Below, piece by piece: positions 46,132-59,312 of a stretch of DNA of 64,000 nucleotides. Source of the DNA: Cylicocyclus nassatus (taxonomy: Eukaryota > Nematoda > Chromadorea > Rhabditida > Strongylidae); assembly GCA_958299035.1 (NCBI GenBank), contig CATQJL010000316.1, positions 39,420,025-39,484,024 on the forward strand, in the 5' to 3' direction. Each line of letters starts with the position of its first letter. The first letter of the stretch is position 1. Below the pieces are notes generated by a model. It had not been told where the DNA came from. It ran no database searches and was given only the letters and a program-made list of their open reading frames with translations. The translations under genes were made by a program, and so were the position numbers.

Positions 46132-48884
46132 AGTTTTGAGGAGCCGTTTGTTTGCTACCTCTTACTGTGCATAACATCCACAATATACAAGATACAATAT
46201 GTTCAGATGCTGTGGTATTGCTATAAATTGACCTGAAATATTCTTAAAGTAGACTTATGCACATTTCGAAATCAGTCCATTTAAAAAAGCGATTGCGATA
46301 GAAACTTAATTAAGCATGCAAAACTCTCTAAACAAGTGGAAATTACAGTTAAGTATCACGAGCTTCGTTAAGAAAATCAAACAATCGACAATGTTTTCTG
46401 GTTCGCGATTGGCGTCAAGAACAGCCGCGCTGCCGTCAGCGGCAATCGCAGCCGATGGCGACGTCGCGCGTCGCGGGTTAAGTGCGCGTCATGCTGCATG
46501 TCATGACCGTAATTGAACTTAAACATTTTCAGTTCCGCGGAATTGGCGATTGGCGATGGCGATCTCGCGAGAACATTTTTGCAGAAGGAAGGGAAACGAA
46601 TCGCCATTTTGGGGCAGACTCCGACTACTGGTTCTCAAAACACATGCAACAGCAAATGGCAGAGTTTACTCCCCTATCCTTTCCATCATAAATGCAAATA
46701 CATGAAGAATAACTGGTAATTTCCCCCTCTTCCCACTCCGCTTCTCTCTCCACTTTGGAATTCTAGAGAATGTTTAATTGGGTTGCAATTCAGGGATCGT
46801 TAGAACATTTTTGATTGTCCACAGCGCAGACATTGGAAAAGAAATTTAAAGGATACGAAGACCGAGACTTGAAGCACCGTCAACTTCCCTCAGGCATGCT
46901 CCAAGCGCTTTTAGCAAGCAGCCTTTTTGCCAATTCTTCATATTCTTTATATGAGGTCTTGTAGTAGCAACGGTACAAAGAAGCTAAATGGGGGCACGAA
47001 ACAGGAATGTGGAGGAACTTCATGGTGTTTCCAACATATATTAGGTTGTCACAAAATAAACTCCTTTTTTACTTGAATAAGCCAAGCTGTTTTTGTTCTC
47101 CCGGCAAACATGGAGTTGTCTTCGATACATCGAAGCAAGCTCTACAAGATAACCGTCAAAGCTCGCTTAATTCTAACTTGAACTCCCCAGAAATCTCATC
47201 TCGTTCCAGTAAATTCCTACGCACCTTCAACTTGGTCATTGTAACACATACTAATGCCCAAAAATACATTTGTTCGGTTTTTTTTCATGTCTCAAATCAA
47301 GAAATAAAAGTAGCCCGAAAATGCGAAAATGTCACTTTTTTGGTTTTTTTTCAATGTTAAGCTTGGTATTTCTCGATTACCAGGCACATATAGAAGTATA
47401 ACTTCAAGATTATGCTTACTAAGGCTTGTGTATACAATCGCTTATGCGATAGTAGCTGGGGGGAAATTTGCCATTCTTGGCTATCTTTTTTCTCGTTTTC
47501 TATACATGAAAAATACGTTGAAAGCATTTTTGATTACTAAAATATATTTTCTACACAACGAGCACATGGAAGTCCGTACGTCGCAAATTTAAGTTTCCTG
47601 TTGATAATCATTTGCAATGTTGGGTCCGAACTTCACCTAGATTAGGACTTAGGCGAATTTTTGGTGATTATTTTGTAGAGCTTGCTTCGCTCTTTCAATT
47701 GGTTTCCTAAGTGTGCAAGAAAAACGAGAATAGCTAGATTTATTTGGAAGAGTCTTTTGGGGAAACTTGATATTCTTTGTTAGTTTTATTCCAAAACGTT
47801 TTCAAATCAAAATGAGACGCTGATTGGAACTATGTAGGTGTGTGTTATGCAGATTTCTAGACGAAGTTTCGAGCGATTCAGCGATTCAAACAAATTGAAG
47901 TTCCAGCACGCTAACATCCCCTGTTTTCTTATTTGAGCCAAAGGTGCGCAGAACTATTTCTCTCCTTAGCCAGAGTGCCGCAGATTTTCTCCCACCTTAG
48001 TCATTCAACAAATGTGCATCCGGATCCGCCTCTATACCTGATTTTTTTTCTGCCTACAGCGGTGCCTTTTTGCTTTATATCAAAGTGTCCACGAGCTTTG
48101 TCACTCACATTTCTTCAAGAAGCCCTTCGATCTTTCCTCCAGTCTCTAAACAATTAAATCTATAATCACTTCAACAATATTCAACATTCACTCCGAGAAG
48201 TTTAGCAGACTTTCCTTTTGGATCGTATTTTATCCATCTCGCTTCGTTATTTTCTATCAATTTTACTTACATCCAAATGTCCCGAATTGGAACTGTCCAA
48301 TGCCTCAGTGAATTTTACTCATTTTTTCCAACAATAATGTATGAACTTGCATGGCTCAGTCCTATTAGACTGTCTCCGAAATCTTTCTGGAAATCCCGTT
48401 GTAGTGCCTCAAAGTTTTCTATAGCTTTTCATCTTACCTGCAATACACATAAAGCAATTGTCCTCCCTTCACATTTCCTTACCCAACTATCAAAATGTTT
48501 AAACATATCCTTTTCATCCAACCACATTCCCGCTGAAAAAGTGTTCTCGCTCCTTCGTGATTCCTCAGCAAAAATTTCTGGATTTATTCCTCCCTTTGTT
48601 GAAATCTACTGGACTCGCTAGGCTGCTCCTGAACTTTTACCTCTTCCCTTCCTTCCTTTCATGTAGCTTTAGAGGATGTAACATTGGTGGAACCGCACAA
48701 TTCTGAGGTTGGACAAAAGGTTTTTGAGCAGGCATAGCTGTTTGAACGACCAATAGTTGACATGGATTGAACTCTTATGGGAACGAAAACACTGCAGTAG
48801 AACGACAAGTTATGTGTGCGAAATACTCAAAGTACGCTCGAATTTGGAAAGGGACATGATGAGGTAGCACAAAATCAAAATCAA
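46132..48884. other. Upstream region of scc-2, no gene recognised
   Basis: The first few hundred bases should hold the scc-2 promoter. A GC-rich patch at 46410-46600 with repeated GCGATTGGCGATGGCGAT-like motifs stands out in AT-rich DNA. TTAGGTTGTCACAAAATAA at 47042 resembles a mariner terminus but no partner was found. Two open frames (47933-48157 and 48277-48621) are pyrimidine-rich and lack any recognised domain. Confidence 0.4.
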
Positions 48885-50784
48885 TCAGTTATCACCAAAA
48901 ATGTTGGGATTCTTCTCGAGATGATCGCGGAAGCAATCTCGGATAGCATCGAAATTCTGTAGACAGACGAGATGGTTGAGATAGTCGGCTGGTACCGCAT
49001 GTGAGCTTTCACAGTATTGCATGCATAATGGCAGAACATTTCTGAAAAAGGTTTGTGCAAAGATATTTCAAAAAAATAAAATCTACAAAACTTACTTTTT
49101 TCTGCAACATTCCAGGTGATCATGCCGAGACGAGGCACAGTCCCACATCAATTTTACCGTATCTTGTCGAGGTGAGCACATGTTAAGGAAGTGAAGCATC
49201 TGAAATTTTTCCACAAACAGGTCCAGGTTACTAGTATGATCCTAAGTAAACAATAATCGTGGGCCAATGGGAACTGATGAATACCGTCTAAAGCTACTGC
49301 AAAAAATGCTGCTCTTATTCTGAATTCCCACTGTTTGCTTCCACCCTCTTTTTTCACAGCAGACAAATTCTTATTTATGAAAAGAATTGTCTCAGCTCAA
49401 AATGATTTGATGACTGCTAGTTCAATCTATGTACGGTAGTTACACGGTAGCAAGCCATCGTGGAGCTACCGTATTCCGATTTGGTAGTGCACTCTATTAG
49501 AGATTGAGGTGAATATACAAGGTGCGTCAGAAATATTTGCGCGTGTATTCTGCAACGCAAAACTCGTGCAAGACGAGATCAGCGATAGGCAAAAAGCTAT
49601 TTAGTTTCAGTAACGTTTTATCCTGAGGTAGCATGAATTGGAATTTCTAAGTGTGGCTTGAGAAAAATCACAAAATATATTACTGATTAAGTTGCGCGCA
49701 ACATGCAGGTATTTTTCCAAATCTTCTGCTTCTTCATAGAAAAATGCTCTTTGATGCAAGGAACACACCACATGATAGAGCAAGTTTTCGGCTGCAACAT
49801 ACTGTAAGCACAAAATCTAGGATGGTCTGACAAGAAAATTATCGACGTTTAAACAAAGTCATGTGTTTGCTACATGCTCAAAAACTGCACTTAGGTGTGC
49901 GAATGAGCGAAAGAAAAGCAGAAATTGACTCTAAATCAGGTTGGAGTTCAATTTCATCAGTGGAAAAGAACTGAGTATTTATCTAGAAGCCTTGTGAAGG
50001 CACCATAGCATTGAATCCGGTGACAGGCGCGTTTCTGTAGCTTACAAATGTGATTTGAAAACAAAACGGCCACTGACACGCGGGTGGCATTTGCGTACTT
50101 TTTGTTGCCATTTTTGGAAGAATAATTGTTGGCGAACGCAAGTACTACGATTCAATAGCGCAAAGCCTCCTCTACACTGTGGACATAAAACCCTTGAAAA
50201 TGTCTCAAGAACTCCAGTTACGGAATGAATTATAACTACCGAAAAATTAGGTTTTTGCGCCTTCGAAAAGTATTAGTACGACAATTTCATTATTTGCACA
50301 AAGGTATGACAATCACCTTGGGCTCATAAAACGCTATTTTGTAGAGGATGATTGCAGCATTCTACCACATAAATTTTGAAATCAAAACTATGAGTAGTTT
50401 TTTTGCAGCACTCATGCAAAGTTGACGCAAATATTTTTGGCGCACCCTGTGGATTACTAATTATGACTTCTCAAAGTGGAATTCGTTCAATTAGTAGAAG
50501 GTTAAGGAGGCGCATAAAAGTAGGAGAATTTGCATGCGTAGAAACTTCAAGCATGTGATACGTTATACTCGAAACCAACATTGTTTTGATTGATCGAGTT
50601 GAAATCGCAGAATTTCCGTTTGCATTCCTTGTCAGCAGCTTTCTGTCTGGCACAGCATGCTTTGAACTTCTGGTTGCCATCGCGTTTGGCACTGAATTGA
50701 AAGGTCCTAAAACTTAACCAAAAATCGAAAAAGATCCTACCCAACAACAAGACACAGAGCTAGGAATATGACGATGGCTCTCAT
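48885..50784 (-). CDS. Secreted DB-module protein (PF01682-like)
   Basis: Four minus-strand exons join in phase to 138 residues: 50784-50741, 50691-50580, 49199-49096, 49041-48885. Residues 1-14 ([14 protein letters not shown]) form a signal peptide. The mature chain has 12 Cys in the spacing of the nematode DB module: FKACC...[46 protein letters not shown], then [17 protein letters not shown] and the usual NPNIFGDN end. The six disulfides implied suit an extracellular role; the function of the family is not established. Exon 2 must use a GTTGGT donor to stay in phase and keep the module spacing. Intron 2 is 1.4 kb because a TIR element (49517-50449) lies in it. No single exon is longer than 160 bases, so the gene is easily missed. 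Confidence 0.85.
49517..50449. mobile_element. CAAGGTGCGTC TIR element, in DB gene intron
   Basis: CAAGGTGCGTCAGAAATATTTGCG and the inverse CGCAAATATTTTTGGCGCACCCTG are 933 bases apart and TA-flanked. Much of the interior matches the element at 60637-61563 (for example GTAGAGGATGA-GCAGCAT near the right end). A short frame at 49607-49813 may be transposase debris. Confidence 0.7.
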
Positions 50785-53446
50785 GATGGTCGAGACGCTT
50801 CAGTGACCGAGGCCCGGTTATAAAAAGCCATATACTGAGCAATAAACGACGTGATCTTTTATTGGGACCATTCACCTCGAAGTTCTGCAAACAGGCAGAA
50901 CGATGTGTTTGTGTGGTTCAAGTGGCTATTTCTGGGACTTCGAATCATCCGTGTACTGCGTGAGACTCAATGAAATCTTACGTGGGATTCTTTGATTTCT
51001 ATTTGAATTATGAACTAATACTCGGTTTATGGTTTGGGACTGTTAGGCAGTATTACAACAGGGAATTGTTCTATGTTTCAGAATTAAGTTTTTTGAGTCA
51101 CCTATTCTAAGAATAAAGCTATCTTGTCATGAAGTTGCGTGGATCTTCATCGTCCTTTACAGCTGAGGAATACTTTTAGGACTTTTATCAATTATTTATC
51201 TAGATACAGCTTCTTTTAAATCGAATTCACATGTTGAAACCGCCGCGCAGCGCATACAGTTCAAAGCTGAAAACCCATAGTATTTTTAGCGAGAATATGA
51301 CATATATAGTGTAGTGAAGGTGGATATCAGTACCAGTGGTGGTCCGTGAGCTTCTTCCGAGGAGGGAGAGGAGGCCAAACTTTTTGGGGGCTTCACGAAG
51401 AATCGCAAACCCGAAATTTTGAGAAAGCGGAAGCAGAGGGCGGGACATGGCTTTCGTCACGCATAAACAATTCTTTCACAGCTATCAAGCCCTATAAGTT
51501 TTTTTGAATCGACTTGAATTATTCAAAAGTAAAAACAAATCACTTTCACAATCTTACAGCTCGCATGGACCACCCTGTTTTCCCAACAAATTTGCTCCCT
51601 ACATATTCGGTTACTCCAGAACTTTTTCGTTTTTCACCAAGTTTGAGTGGGAGCCAATTGCAGAAGAAAAAATTAATCTTCGTTTTTTGTCATCAGAGAG
51701 TCAGATATGAAAAGAGTGTTTGGTTGGCTATCTCAGTAAATCTTTTCAATTTTCAACTTTTATTTCGATGAAATTCTGAAAATTTCTGGAATCATAATTC
51801 AAATTTATTGCCAGCATATAAACCTGCCATTTCTTACATCAGTGTCAGCTGCTTGGGATATCCTTGCGACGCTGGTCTATGGTCAAAATAATTAAGAAAA
51901 TACATTTCTGCACACAATATATTCATTTCATGCTCAATCACTGACGCACTTTGAAATGAGAAAGTTCTTGTGCAACACGAACGGAACTCGATAACTTTTT
52001 GAATAGTGCACCTAAATTCATGGTTTTGAATCCAGAAATGATAGAATGTTTTCACCCTAATGCAAGTTGAATAGCTTTTCATAAGCTAGCCACCGAGAAC
52101 GAAGCTTCCAAACATGGCGTTTCGGATTTCAAAATTTTGAGTTTGGTGCAGAAAAGTCGCTAGCTAGCCTCATATTGTAAAATTTCTTATATAGTAGTGT
52201 CCATACAAGGCAGGCTTCAGTCCTGCGTAAAAATGCAGAAACAAAAAACTCATGAATTCCATCTTGCAGGAAAAGTCTCTTTGTTATACTTTTCAGCAAA
52301 AACATTGTTTGACTTCCTAAAAGACGTCACAGTGTTTCAGGTAAACACTAGGTGATATTTCTGGTTTCGAGCTGTGTTTTATGAAGCAGTTTTAAGGTGT
52401 TTTTTTCTGCAATGACACTAAAATTTTCGTTTTTGCATTCATTTTTTCTGTCGACAAACTCAAAATCGCAAAAACCAAATGCCCATATTAAACTTTGTCT
52501 AAGTGGCTAGCATATAAAAAGCCACAGTTTGACACCCATCATGAAGCACAGACCTTCTAATATATTTAGAAAACCTATGATGAATCTAGGTTTTCTGCTA
52601 GGGAAGTTATGGATCATTCATGTTACAGAACTATTTTGCGCCAACCCAATATCATGGGCCAACGTCTAAATAAGTGCAGCTCCTAAGGGAAAGCATTTGA
52701 CACGAAGTGGCCTCTCCCAACAGGATGTACATCAAGTAGAAGATTCTCAAACACTGATTACAAATTTGCCTTCCTTATCTGCTAAAGTTCATTGAACGAA
52801 GTTAAAAACATTATGCTTTCAAAGTTCACTAAACCTAGCTTGCTGAGACTGAGCTTCCAATCTTTGCCTGATTTTTTTCAATTTTGGCAAGGACATGTGT
52901 CAGACAGCTGTGAATTTAACTATGGACAAATCCCACATTTACTTTGCTATCACTCCATCCAGAGAGAATTAGATGGTAGACTGCTAACAAAGAAATGCCT
53001 TCATCAAATAGGTCTCTTTTCAGCTTTCTTCAAAGAGCCCTCAAATGATATATGTAAGCTTGTTAGAAAAGGCAACTTCGAGTCAAATGCTTTTCCTCAA
53101 AAAGTGTAGAATGCCCGAAGCGGTCATTCCAGATGTGGTCGCCATAGAAACGCATGCTTTACTTATGCTTCCATCAGACCTTTACGAATATGCAAATTGT
53201 CGCTTTTATCCTATATCAAAACGACCTGCTTTCATTTTTGTATACAAGACTTTCTGTTTTATTCTTTTATGTCAATTGCCCCAAAAGCTAATCACTGCAG
53301 CTCATAACAAAACTTTTTATGTTAGTCAAACCAGTCCTGTTTCTTACAATAGTTTCCTTCCATGACTGCGATTTTTAGACAACATTTTCGAAGATTTTTT
53401 CAATAATTCCGTTATCATTTATGCACATACAGATTGAAGCCTCGAA
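50785..53446. other. Gene-free stretch
   Basis: Begins with a TATA-like TTTTTATAA motif 20-30 bases upstream of the DB gene start, on the minus strand. The rest is AT-rich, with no exon chain recognised. Open frames at 51227-51460 and 52792-53109 have no domain character. Confidence 0.4.
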
Positions 53447-56400
53447 ATGAGTGTTTCGGATGAAGCGGAAGATTTGAAGAGGGATACAGAGCTGGATGAA
53501 GTCGATGGAGAGCAGGAAGAAGAGAACAACACTGAGGTGATTTTACTATGTCCTGTTCCAAATCTCAAATCGAAAGAGGTTGACGAAAGTAGTGTGATTT
53601 TTTTCACATCGTCACAAGTCTTTGTTTCAATCAACTCATATGGTTTGCACGACTCCGGATAATATCAAAATATGTTTAGAAATCACTAACCTTCCAAATA
53701 AAGGCACTTTCCCGATATTTTCCTACTTGAACGCTTTTCAACTCACAATCAGTCAACATGTGGTCTAGGCTTTAATGGATCCAGCTAGTTTCAAACCTTC
53801 TCACCTCATATGGGGCTAGAATTTTTACTCAAAAAATGTTGCATTGGTTGCCACGTACCACTTTCCCATGAATTTCGCCATAGCGGTGACACCAGTCCTT
53901 TAGATACCAAAAAATTATTGCGATCGTGATTCTTTTGGTACAAAAAATGATGCCAACAACTTTTCGAAGAACAGAATTTGAGGCACCGGAACCGTCTGAG
54001 CCACGTGCTTCGAAATGGAAACCCGACTTTGAACTCGTCAATTTTGAAGCTTCCAATGCTTTGCTGTATAGACTGTACATACAAGGGGACTATGTTGGCT
54101 GTAAGTCCCTCATTGGGGTGAGCTTTTACTTTATCCTTTTAAGAAAATTCGAGAGAGCTATTTTACTCTAGGAAATGCTCGAGCAAAGCTCAAACCAAAG
54201 TGAGTATGCTTTCTACATGAGAGGAGTGATTGCTCGATCTGAGGGCGAACTGGAGGACGCTTTAAATTGGTTCAATAAAGCACTGGCTTTGTCTCCTAAC
54301 TCTACCACGTTCGTATACTTTATTTTTGGTACCTTCCTAGGTTTGATTTTTGGTACATTTTTTCATCTATTGATACTTGTTCATTATCTTCTTTAATTGA
54401 CACATTTTGTACGTTTCTTTACAGGTCATTTCGTATGTTCTACTTTAAAATGGCAGAATTGTTTCTATTTAGGTACTTAATCAACATTGGACGAGTTTAT
54501 TTCCTCCTTGGAAATCACACTCAAGCTGTCGACTACCTAGAAAAAGCTATCAAAGCCAATCCAAATGATCCCGTAAGCAAATCTTCACATATACCCTCAA
54601 GGGCAGACATGACTTACACTTTCTAGAAAGCTTACTACTGGCTAGCTCGTTCCATTTATCACCTGGAAACGGACCTCTTCAATCCATGTGAAAAAGCTCG
54701 AGATCTTCTTATGCAGGTACCATTTTTTATTAGAACTCAGCTGGTCCACATCATACAAAATTGTACAAGTTTTTTTTGAAATATCTATCACATTACTTGC
54801 AGTTTCTTGGAATGTTTATCTCAAATTTGCTAGTGTATTCAACAAACATCTTCATTCGAACATCGTGCAGATACATTACAGGCCCCTTCTCTCAACAATT
54901 CCGTCGAACTCATCGTCTTCCTTGCCAAATTGATGTCTGAACTGAATGATACGACAGCTGCTATCCAAGCCTATGAAAGAGCGCTACAGGTATGAGCACT
55001 CATTCTAAAATGAGAAGATCGACCTTGAAATATTTTAGTTGGAACCTGAGAATCTTGATGTGATGTTCAAAATGGGTATGCTGTACTTGCGCAATAACAA
55101 CGAAGATCCAGCTTTTGCCATGTTTGGAAAAGCTCTTAGTTATGACACTGCTCATCAACAGGTCGTTTACATCCATTTGGATTTTAATCCTCAACAAAAA
55201 TATGTTTTTTCTCACAGCGTATTCACCTTCGGGTAGAAAAGCTCGTCTCAAAAAGGGGTCAAGAGGTCTACTTGAGTTTAATCTCCAAGAGAAGATCCTT
55301 CTTCATTTTTCCTACAAATTATTTTACTCTGCTTAGGAAAACATATTTTAGAATAGGCCGAGAAAGAACAGAAAAAAAAATTAGCAATTATTTCTAAAGA
55401 AAAGCAATATGCTTTTTTTTGATTTAATTTTTCATTGTTACTGTTTATCTATTAGGTTGGCACATAAGTTTTGCAACTTTTCCCGTAACTTTTTTCCTAT
55501 TTTATGTGGCAATCTCATTTTGTGGCATCATGTAGATCGTGATGTAAGCTACAAGTCTGCGCAAACCGTTTGATTTTTGATATCGTAGTACAAAAAATCT
55601 AAGCATTTTTTGAAAACTGCTGAAAATCGAGGTTTCACGATTTTTTGGCAAACATGAAGCCCTACGAAACCCGATTCAAACATATGAAAAAGCAATTATA
55701 GGCAGCATGTAGCTGGAAGTTGGCACATTGGAATCAGTGAAAAAGAAATGAAATTCAAACACAAATTAAGGTGCGGCGCCTTTGAGAATTTGAACAAGTC
55801 AAATGCGTCAAGTTTTGAAGGCAATTTGTCAATAACTAAGCTGCGAAAAGTCAGAATTTGCTATAACTTTGCACTATAGAGTAAACCTATACGGTAAACA
55901 CGAATATCATATTCATTTGTCGCTAAAATGAAATTCATTTTTTGATCTCACGAACGAGGAATTTTCATGCGAAACGGATCTCATTTTTGTGATCAGCATT
56001 TCAAATAAGCCCTACAGGCCAAGTTTCAGCAAAATCTGATGCATTCTAAAATTTTTCCCATAGTAACGTAAACCTACCGTAATCCTCACATAAGATGGTA
56101 AAATTCGGCAAAAATGTGTGCATTAGAAGCTTACAACATATTCCTTATATTGCCAAAAAATGAATGCGCTACGTTCAAATATACAAAAGATTTATAAAAA
56201 GTTGCATTACTTATGTGCCAACCTAATAATTGTGCTTTTCATTGATTTTAGTGAGATCTTTATTTTTTGCGAATGATTTACAATTCGCATTTCCAGAGCA
56301 TACTCGCAGCTGGTTCCATAATGCAGGTGCATGGAGACCATGACGTGGCTCTGAACAAGTATAGGTAAGCTTTGTTCGGTAAGAAATTTTTCGTAAACAC

Positions 56401-59263
56401 AAAAAAATACTCGCAAATTCCGTTCAGGGTAGCAGCAGACGCGTGTGACTATAATGGTTGTCTATGGAATAACATTGGCGTGTGTCTCCTTGCCAAGGGT
56501 CGACTAGCGCAAGCACATTCTTGCCTGAAGAAAGCTTCATTTATTTGTCCACTGGACTACAAGTACGTGAACTTTATATAGAACCGAGTTGCATTTTGCT
56601 GCATTTTCTGTGCAGAAAAAAGTATGCAAAAGAAAAAGCAGAACTAGGCTTAGCTTTGAGTGCCGAGCGGCAGAAATTAAGAACAAGAGCGGATATCACC
56701 TTTATTCCAATCTTTGAAGTTGGAAAACGTTATAGTTATTGAAAACAAACAAGCATTCATCGAGCGAGAAGCTCTGTGCCCCAAAGTAAAGACTAAGAGT
56801 AGAACTCAAGATGGAGAAACTACGAAGCAACCTAGTGTCCCATAATTTTGTACCGTTTCTACTATAACCGTCGTCTTTTGTATCTTTCCTTCAACTGATA
56901 ACGGCTTGAGCAATCATTCGACGGGGAAAGCAAGCTCTACAAGCTGGCTATCAAGAGTCTGATCAATCGTTTCTCACATGAATTTTTGAGCTAAAACATG
57001 ATAGCAGTCAAAAACAACTTTACTTTCAAAATCGTATTTCCACTCTGCGTACTTTCCGTATTTTTTCCTTGGCTACAAATAAAGAGAAAAATGAATGGAG
57101 TAAAATGGCAAACTCCTTCTCTAAACATACCGAGCTTCTCCCAGCACGCGATCATAGAGCTCATAAATACAGAACTAACGATAAGATCATGTATTTGTGG
57201 GTGCCTTTGTAAGTGCCCCTCCCGAAAAATGCTGATGTTTAGGGTAAAAACGGTGAAAAAAATTACGGAACACCTTAATACTTACTGTGTTCTTGCGTAT
57301 CTCCCTAGTTACTCCTGTCCACCTCTTCCTAAAAAATATTGTATGCTAACTATTTCCTAACAACAAAATTTGTCATTGAACACCACAGTCATCACAACTT
57401 TTTTGAATTTTCGAAATTTTCCTGGAAGTAGATGCAAGAAGGAGGTGGAAGGAAGGCGTTGGCGTAAAGACCCTATGGAAAGCTTTATGAAACAATTCCA
57501 AGATTTTTTCGGGCTTGCAGTACCCAAATTTTGAGGAAAAAGGGCATAAAGGCAGCCACGCTACTAAACAAATTCTTTCGCTAGCTATCGAACCAGTTTT
57601 TGGGAAATTCTGTACTAATATATTCAGGATAAATTACAATCTGGGACTCGTCCATCACGCTATGGGTCTTTATTGCTCAGCTCTCCACTTTCTCAAGGCC
57701 GCGTCCGAGTTGAAGCGTGACGACGCACAGATAATTGGCGCCATGGCAGGTATAGTAGACTCATGTGTAACTGAATTTGTGCATCTGCACACATAATTAC
57801 GGCTATCTGACCGTGACAGTTATGACACAACAAAAGTAGAATAATTGCTCTCGCCGCAGTTAATATAACATTATACAGGGTGTCCCAAAAAAATGTATCG
57901 AACGTTTGATCGTTAATATCTTTCTTCCCAAGAAGTCTTTTGCCTTGCTTCAAGTACCATTTTGTAGAGCTGGCTTCAACTTAGATTTGCATTACAGAAC
58001 GAATCACCCATCTCTCTTCATTACTGTAGGATTACGGTAGAAACTTAAAACATATGGTGTCAATGTGGAAAGAGCTGCCGTTTCAAAGTTTTTCAAAAAA
58101 AATGTGAAAACTTGTGTAATAGGGTTTTTATGGACGCTGAGTTCAATAATTAACTATTCACAAGATTACGAAGCTTTCTAAAGGGTGTAACCGCACTTTT
58201 TAGGAACATTGAAAAAATGGCCGCTACCTCTTACCTGGCATACTCTTCAATGAAACAACTTAATAAGTTGGGAACTTCACAGTTATAATCAGCAACTCTA
58301 ATTAGCCTAATTTGAAAGTTTTCAGTCTGTTTTGTTTCCTTTCTGAGGCAAAATATGGCCTTTCATGGCTTAAAACCCTCTTTGAAGTTTCTACCGTAAT
58401 CCTACAGTAATGAAGAGGGATGAGTGATTCGTTCTGTAATGCAAGTCTAAGTTGAAGACAGCTCTACAGATTGGTACCTGAAGCAAGGGAAAAGACTTCT
58501 TTAGAAGAGAGATATTAACGATCAAACGTTCGATACATTTTTTTGGGACACCCTGTATTTTGAAAAAGTAAACAGAGAATTTTCCCTGGAAATCTTCTAC
58601 GCATGCTAAAAGTCTTTAGGAACCGCTCGTGGTATGCAGTACACATATAGCTTAATCATGTTTGACTGTCACTAGTTACAACGGGATTGGAGGCTGGAAG
58701 GCGACCGCTCGCACCCGCGACGCAGTCTGCGTCTCTCACGAGAGCATGCTCTCTGATCACCATAGCCCTCGAAGCCCCACCTTCCAGCCTTCCAATCCCA
58801 GTCAAAAGTATATTCTTAATGACATTATATTGTATTTACTCAATATTTTCAACGGAATTGACATTCAATTTCAATTCATTTGGCCCACTTTCAGTCGTTC
58901 TTTCTAACATGAATGATGCAAATAATGCTCGTCGTGCCTACCAAAAATCAATCTCAGTAGATCCGAAAGCTCAAGTTGTGAGTTCATTCACCAATTTTTC
59001 TTTTTTTCGATTTAAGTATAGAACCTTCAGATCCTCAACTATGCCATCTTCGAATATCGTCAAAAGAACAGAGACGTAGCCCGAGATGCGCTTACACACT
59101 TCAAAACAGTCTCCTCAATGGCCGGAGGTTGTAGAAAGGTAAGCGTTTCTTTTGAATTTTTTTATTTTTGAACTATTTATTAGCTTTTGAGGATCTCCTC
59201 AGTAAAGCCGACCAATTGGACGACGCGCTACTTTCCACACCACGTGATGAAGAAGCAGCTTAA
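53447..59263 (+). CDS. bbs-4: BBS-4, TPR subunit of the BBSome
   Basis: Twelve exons join in phase to 456 residues: 53447-53536, 53983-54117, 54172-54308, 54473-54572, 54627-54716, 54882-54989, 55039-55161, 56297-56364, 56428-56562, 57628-57749, 58895-58977, 59031-59138, plus 59192-59263, which holds the stop (thirteen in all if the acidic first exon is real). BBS4 is a core BBSome subunit that helps sort membrane cargo at the ciliary base. The tandem TPR helices are visible: EYAFYMRGVIARSEGELEDAL, LINIGRVYFLLGNHTQAVDY, LAAGSIMQVHGDHDVALNKYR, LWNNIGVCLLAKGRLAQAHS, INYNLGLVHHAMGLYCSALH and NMNDANNARRAYQKSISVDP. These correspond to the human BBS4 repeats. Human BBS4 is about 519 residues and has a longer C-terminus. 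The first exon is the weakest; translation could instead start at the ATG at 53947. Worm BBS genes are usually driven by X-box/DAF-19; I saw no clear X-box. Confidence 0.9.
55450..56229. mobile_element. Mariner-like TIR element in a bbs-4 intron
   Basis: TTAGGTTGGCACATAAGTTTTGCAA and the inverse TTGCATTACTTATGTGCCAACCTAA are 770 bases apart and TA-flanked, a typical mariner terminus. There is no intact transposase. It enlarges the intron between 55161 and 56297. Confidence 0.85.
57876..58555. mobile_element. CAGGGTGTCCC TIR element in a bbs-4 intron
   Basis: Inverted arms of about 85 bases, from CAGGGTGTCCCAAAAAAATG inward through CGAACGTTTGATCGTTAATATC, are 680 bases apart with TA on both sides. 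This is a Tc1/mariner-superfamily style of end. A further inner pair (GATTACGGTAGAAAC and GTTTCTACCGTAATCC) extends the fold. It is non-coding. Confidence 0.85.
58660..58807. repeat. MITE, CTTTGA-TCAACTGGCTTG family, copy 3
   Basis: TTTGACTG... and ...CAGTCAAAA ends surround GGATTGGAGGCTGGAAGG and its inverse. The centre (CGCGACGCAGTCTGCGTCTC and GATCACCATAG) matches the other two copies. It is in the same bbs-4 intron as the preceding element. Confidence 0.75.
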
Positions 59264-59306
59264 AGATAAATACTATGTTTGTTCCATATCTCAGAGTTTT
59301 GATGTA

Positions 59307-59312
59307 AATAAA
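59307..59312 (+). terminator. Polyadenylation signal AATAAA
   Basis: AATAAA 44 bases after the bbs-4 stop codon, well placed for 3'-end formation. Confidence 0.6.

Noticed and set aside
48277..48621. 114-codon plus-strand open frame
   Set aside because: Pyrimidine-rich, with no domain, signal peptide or splice partner.
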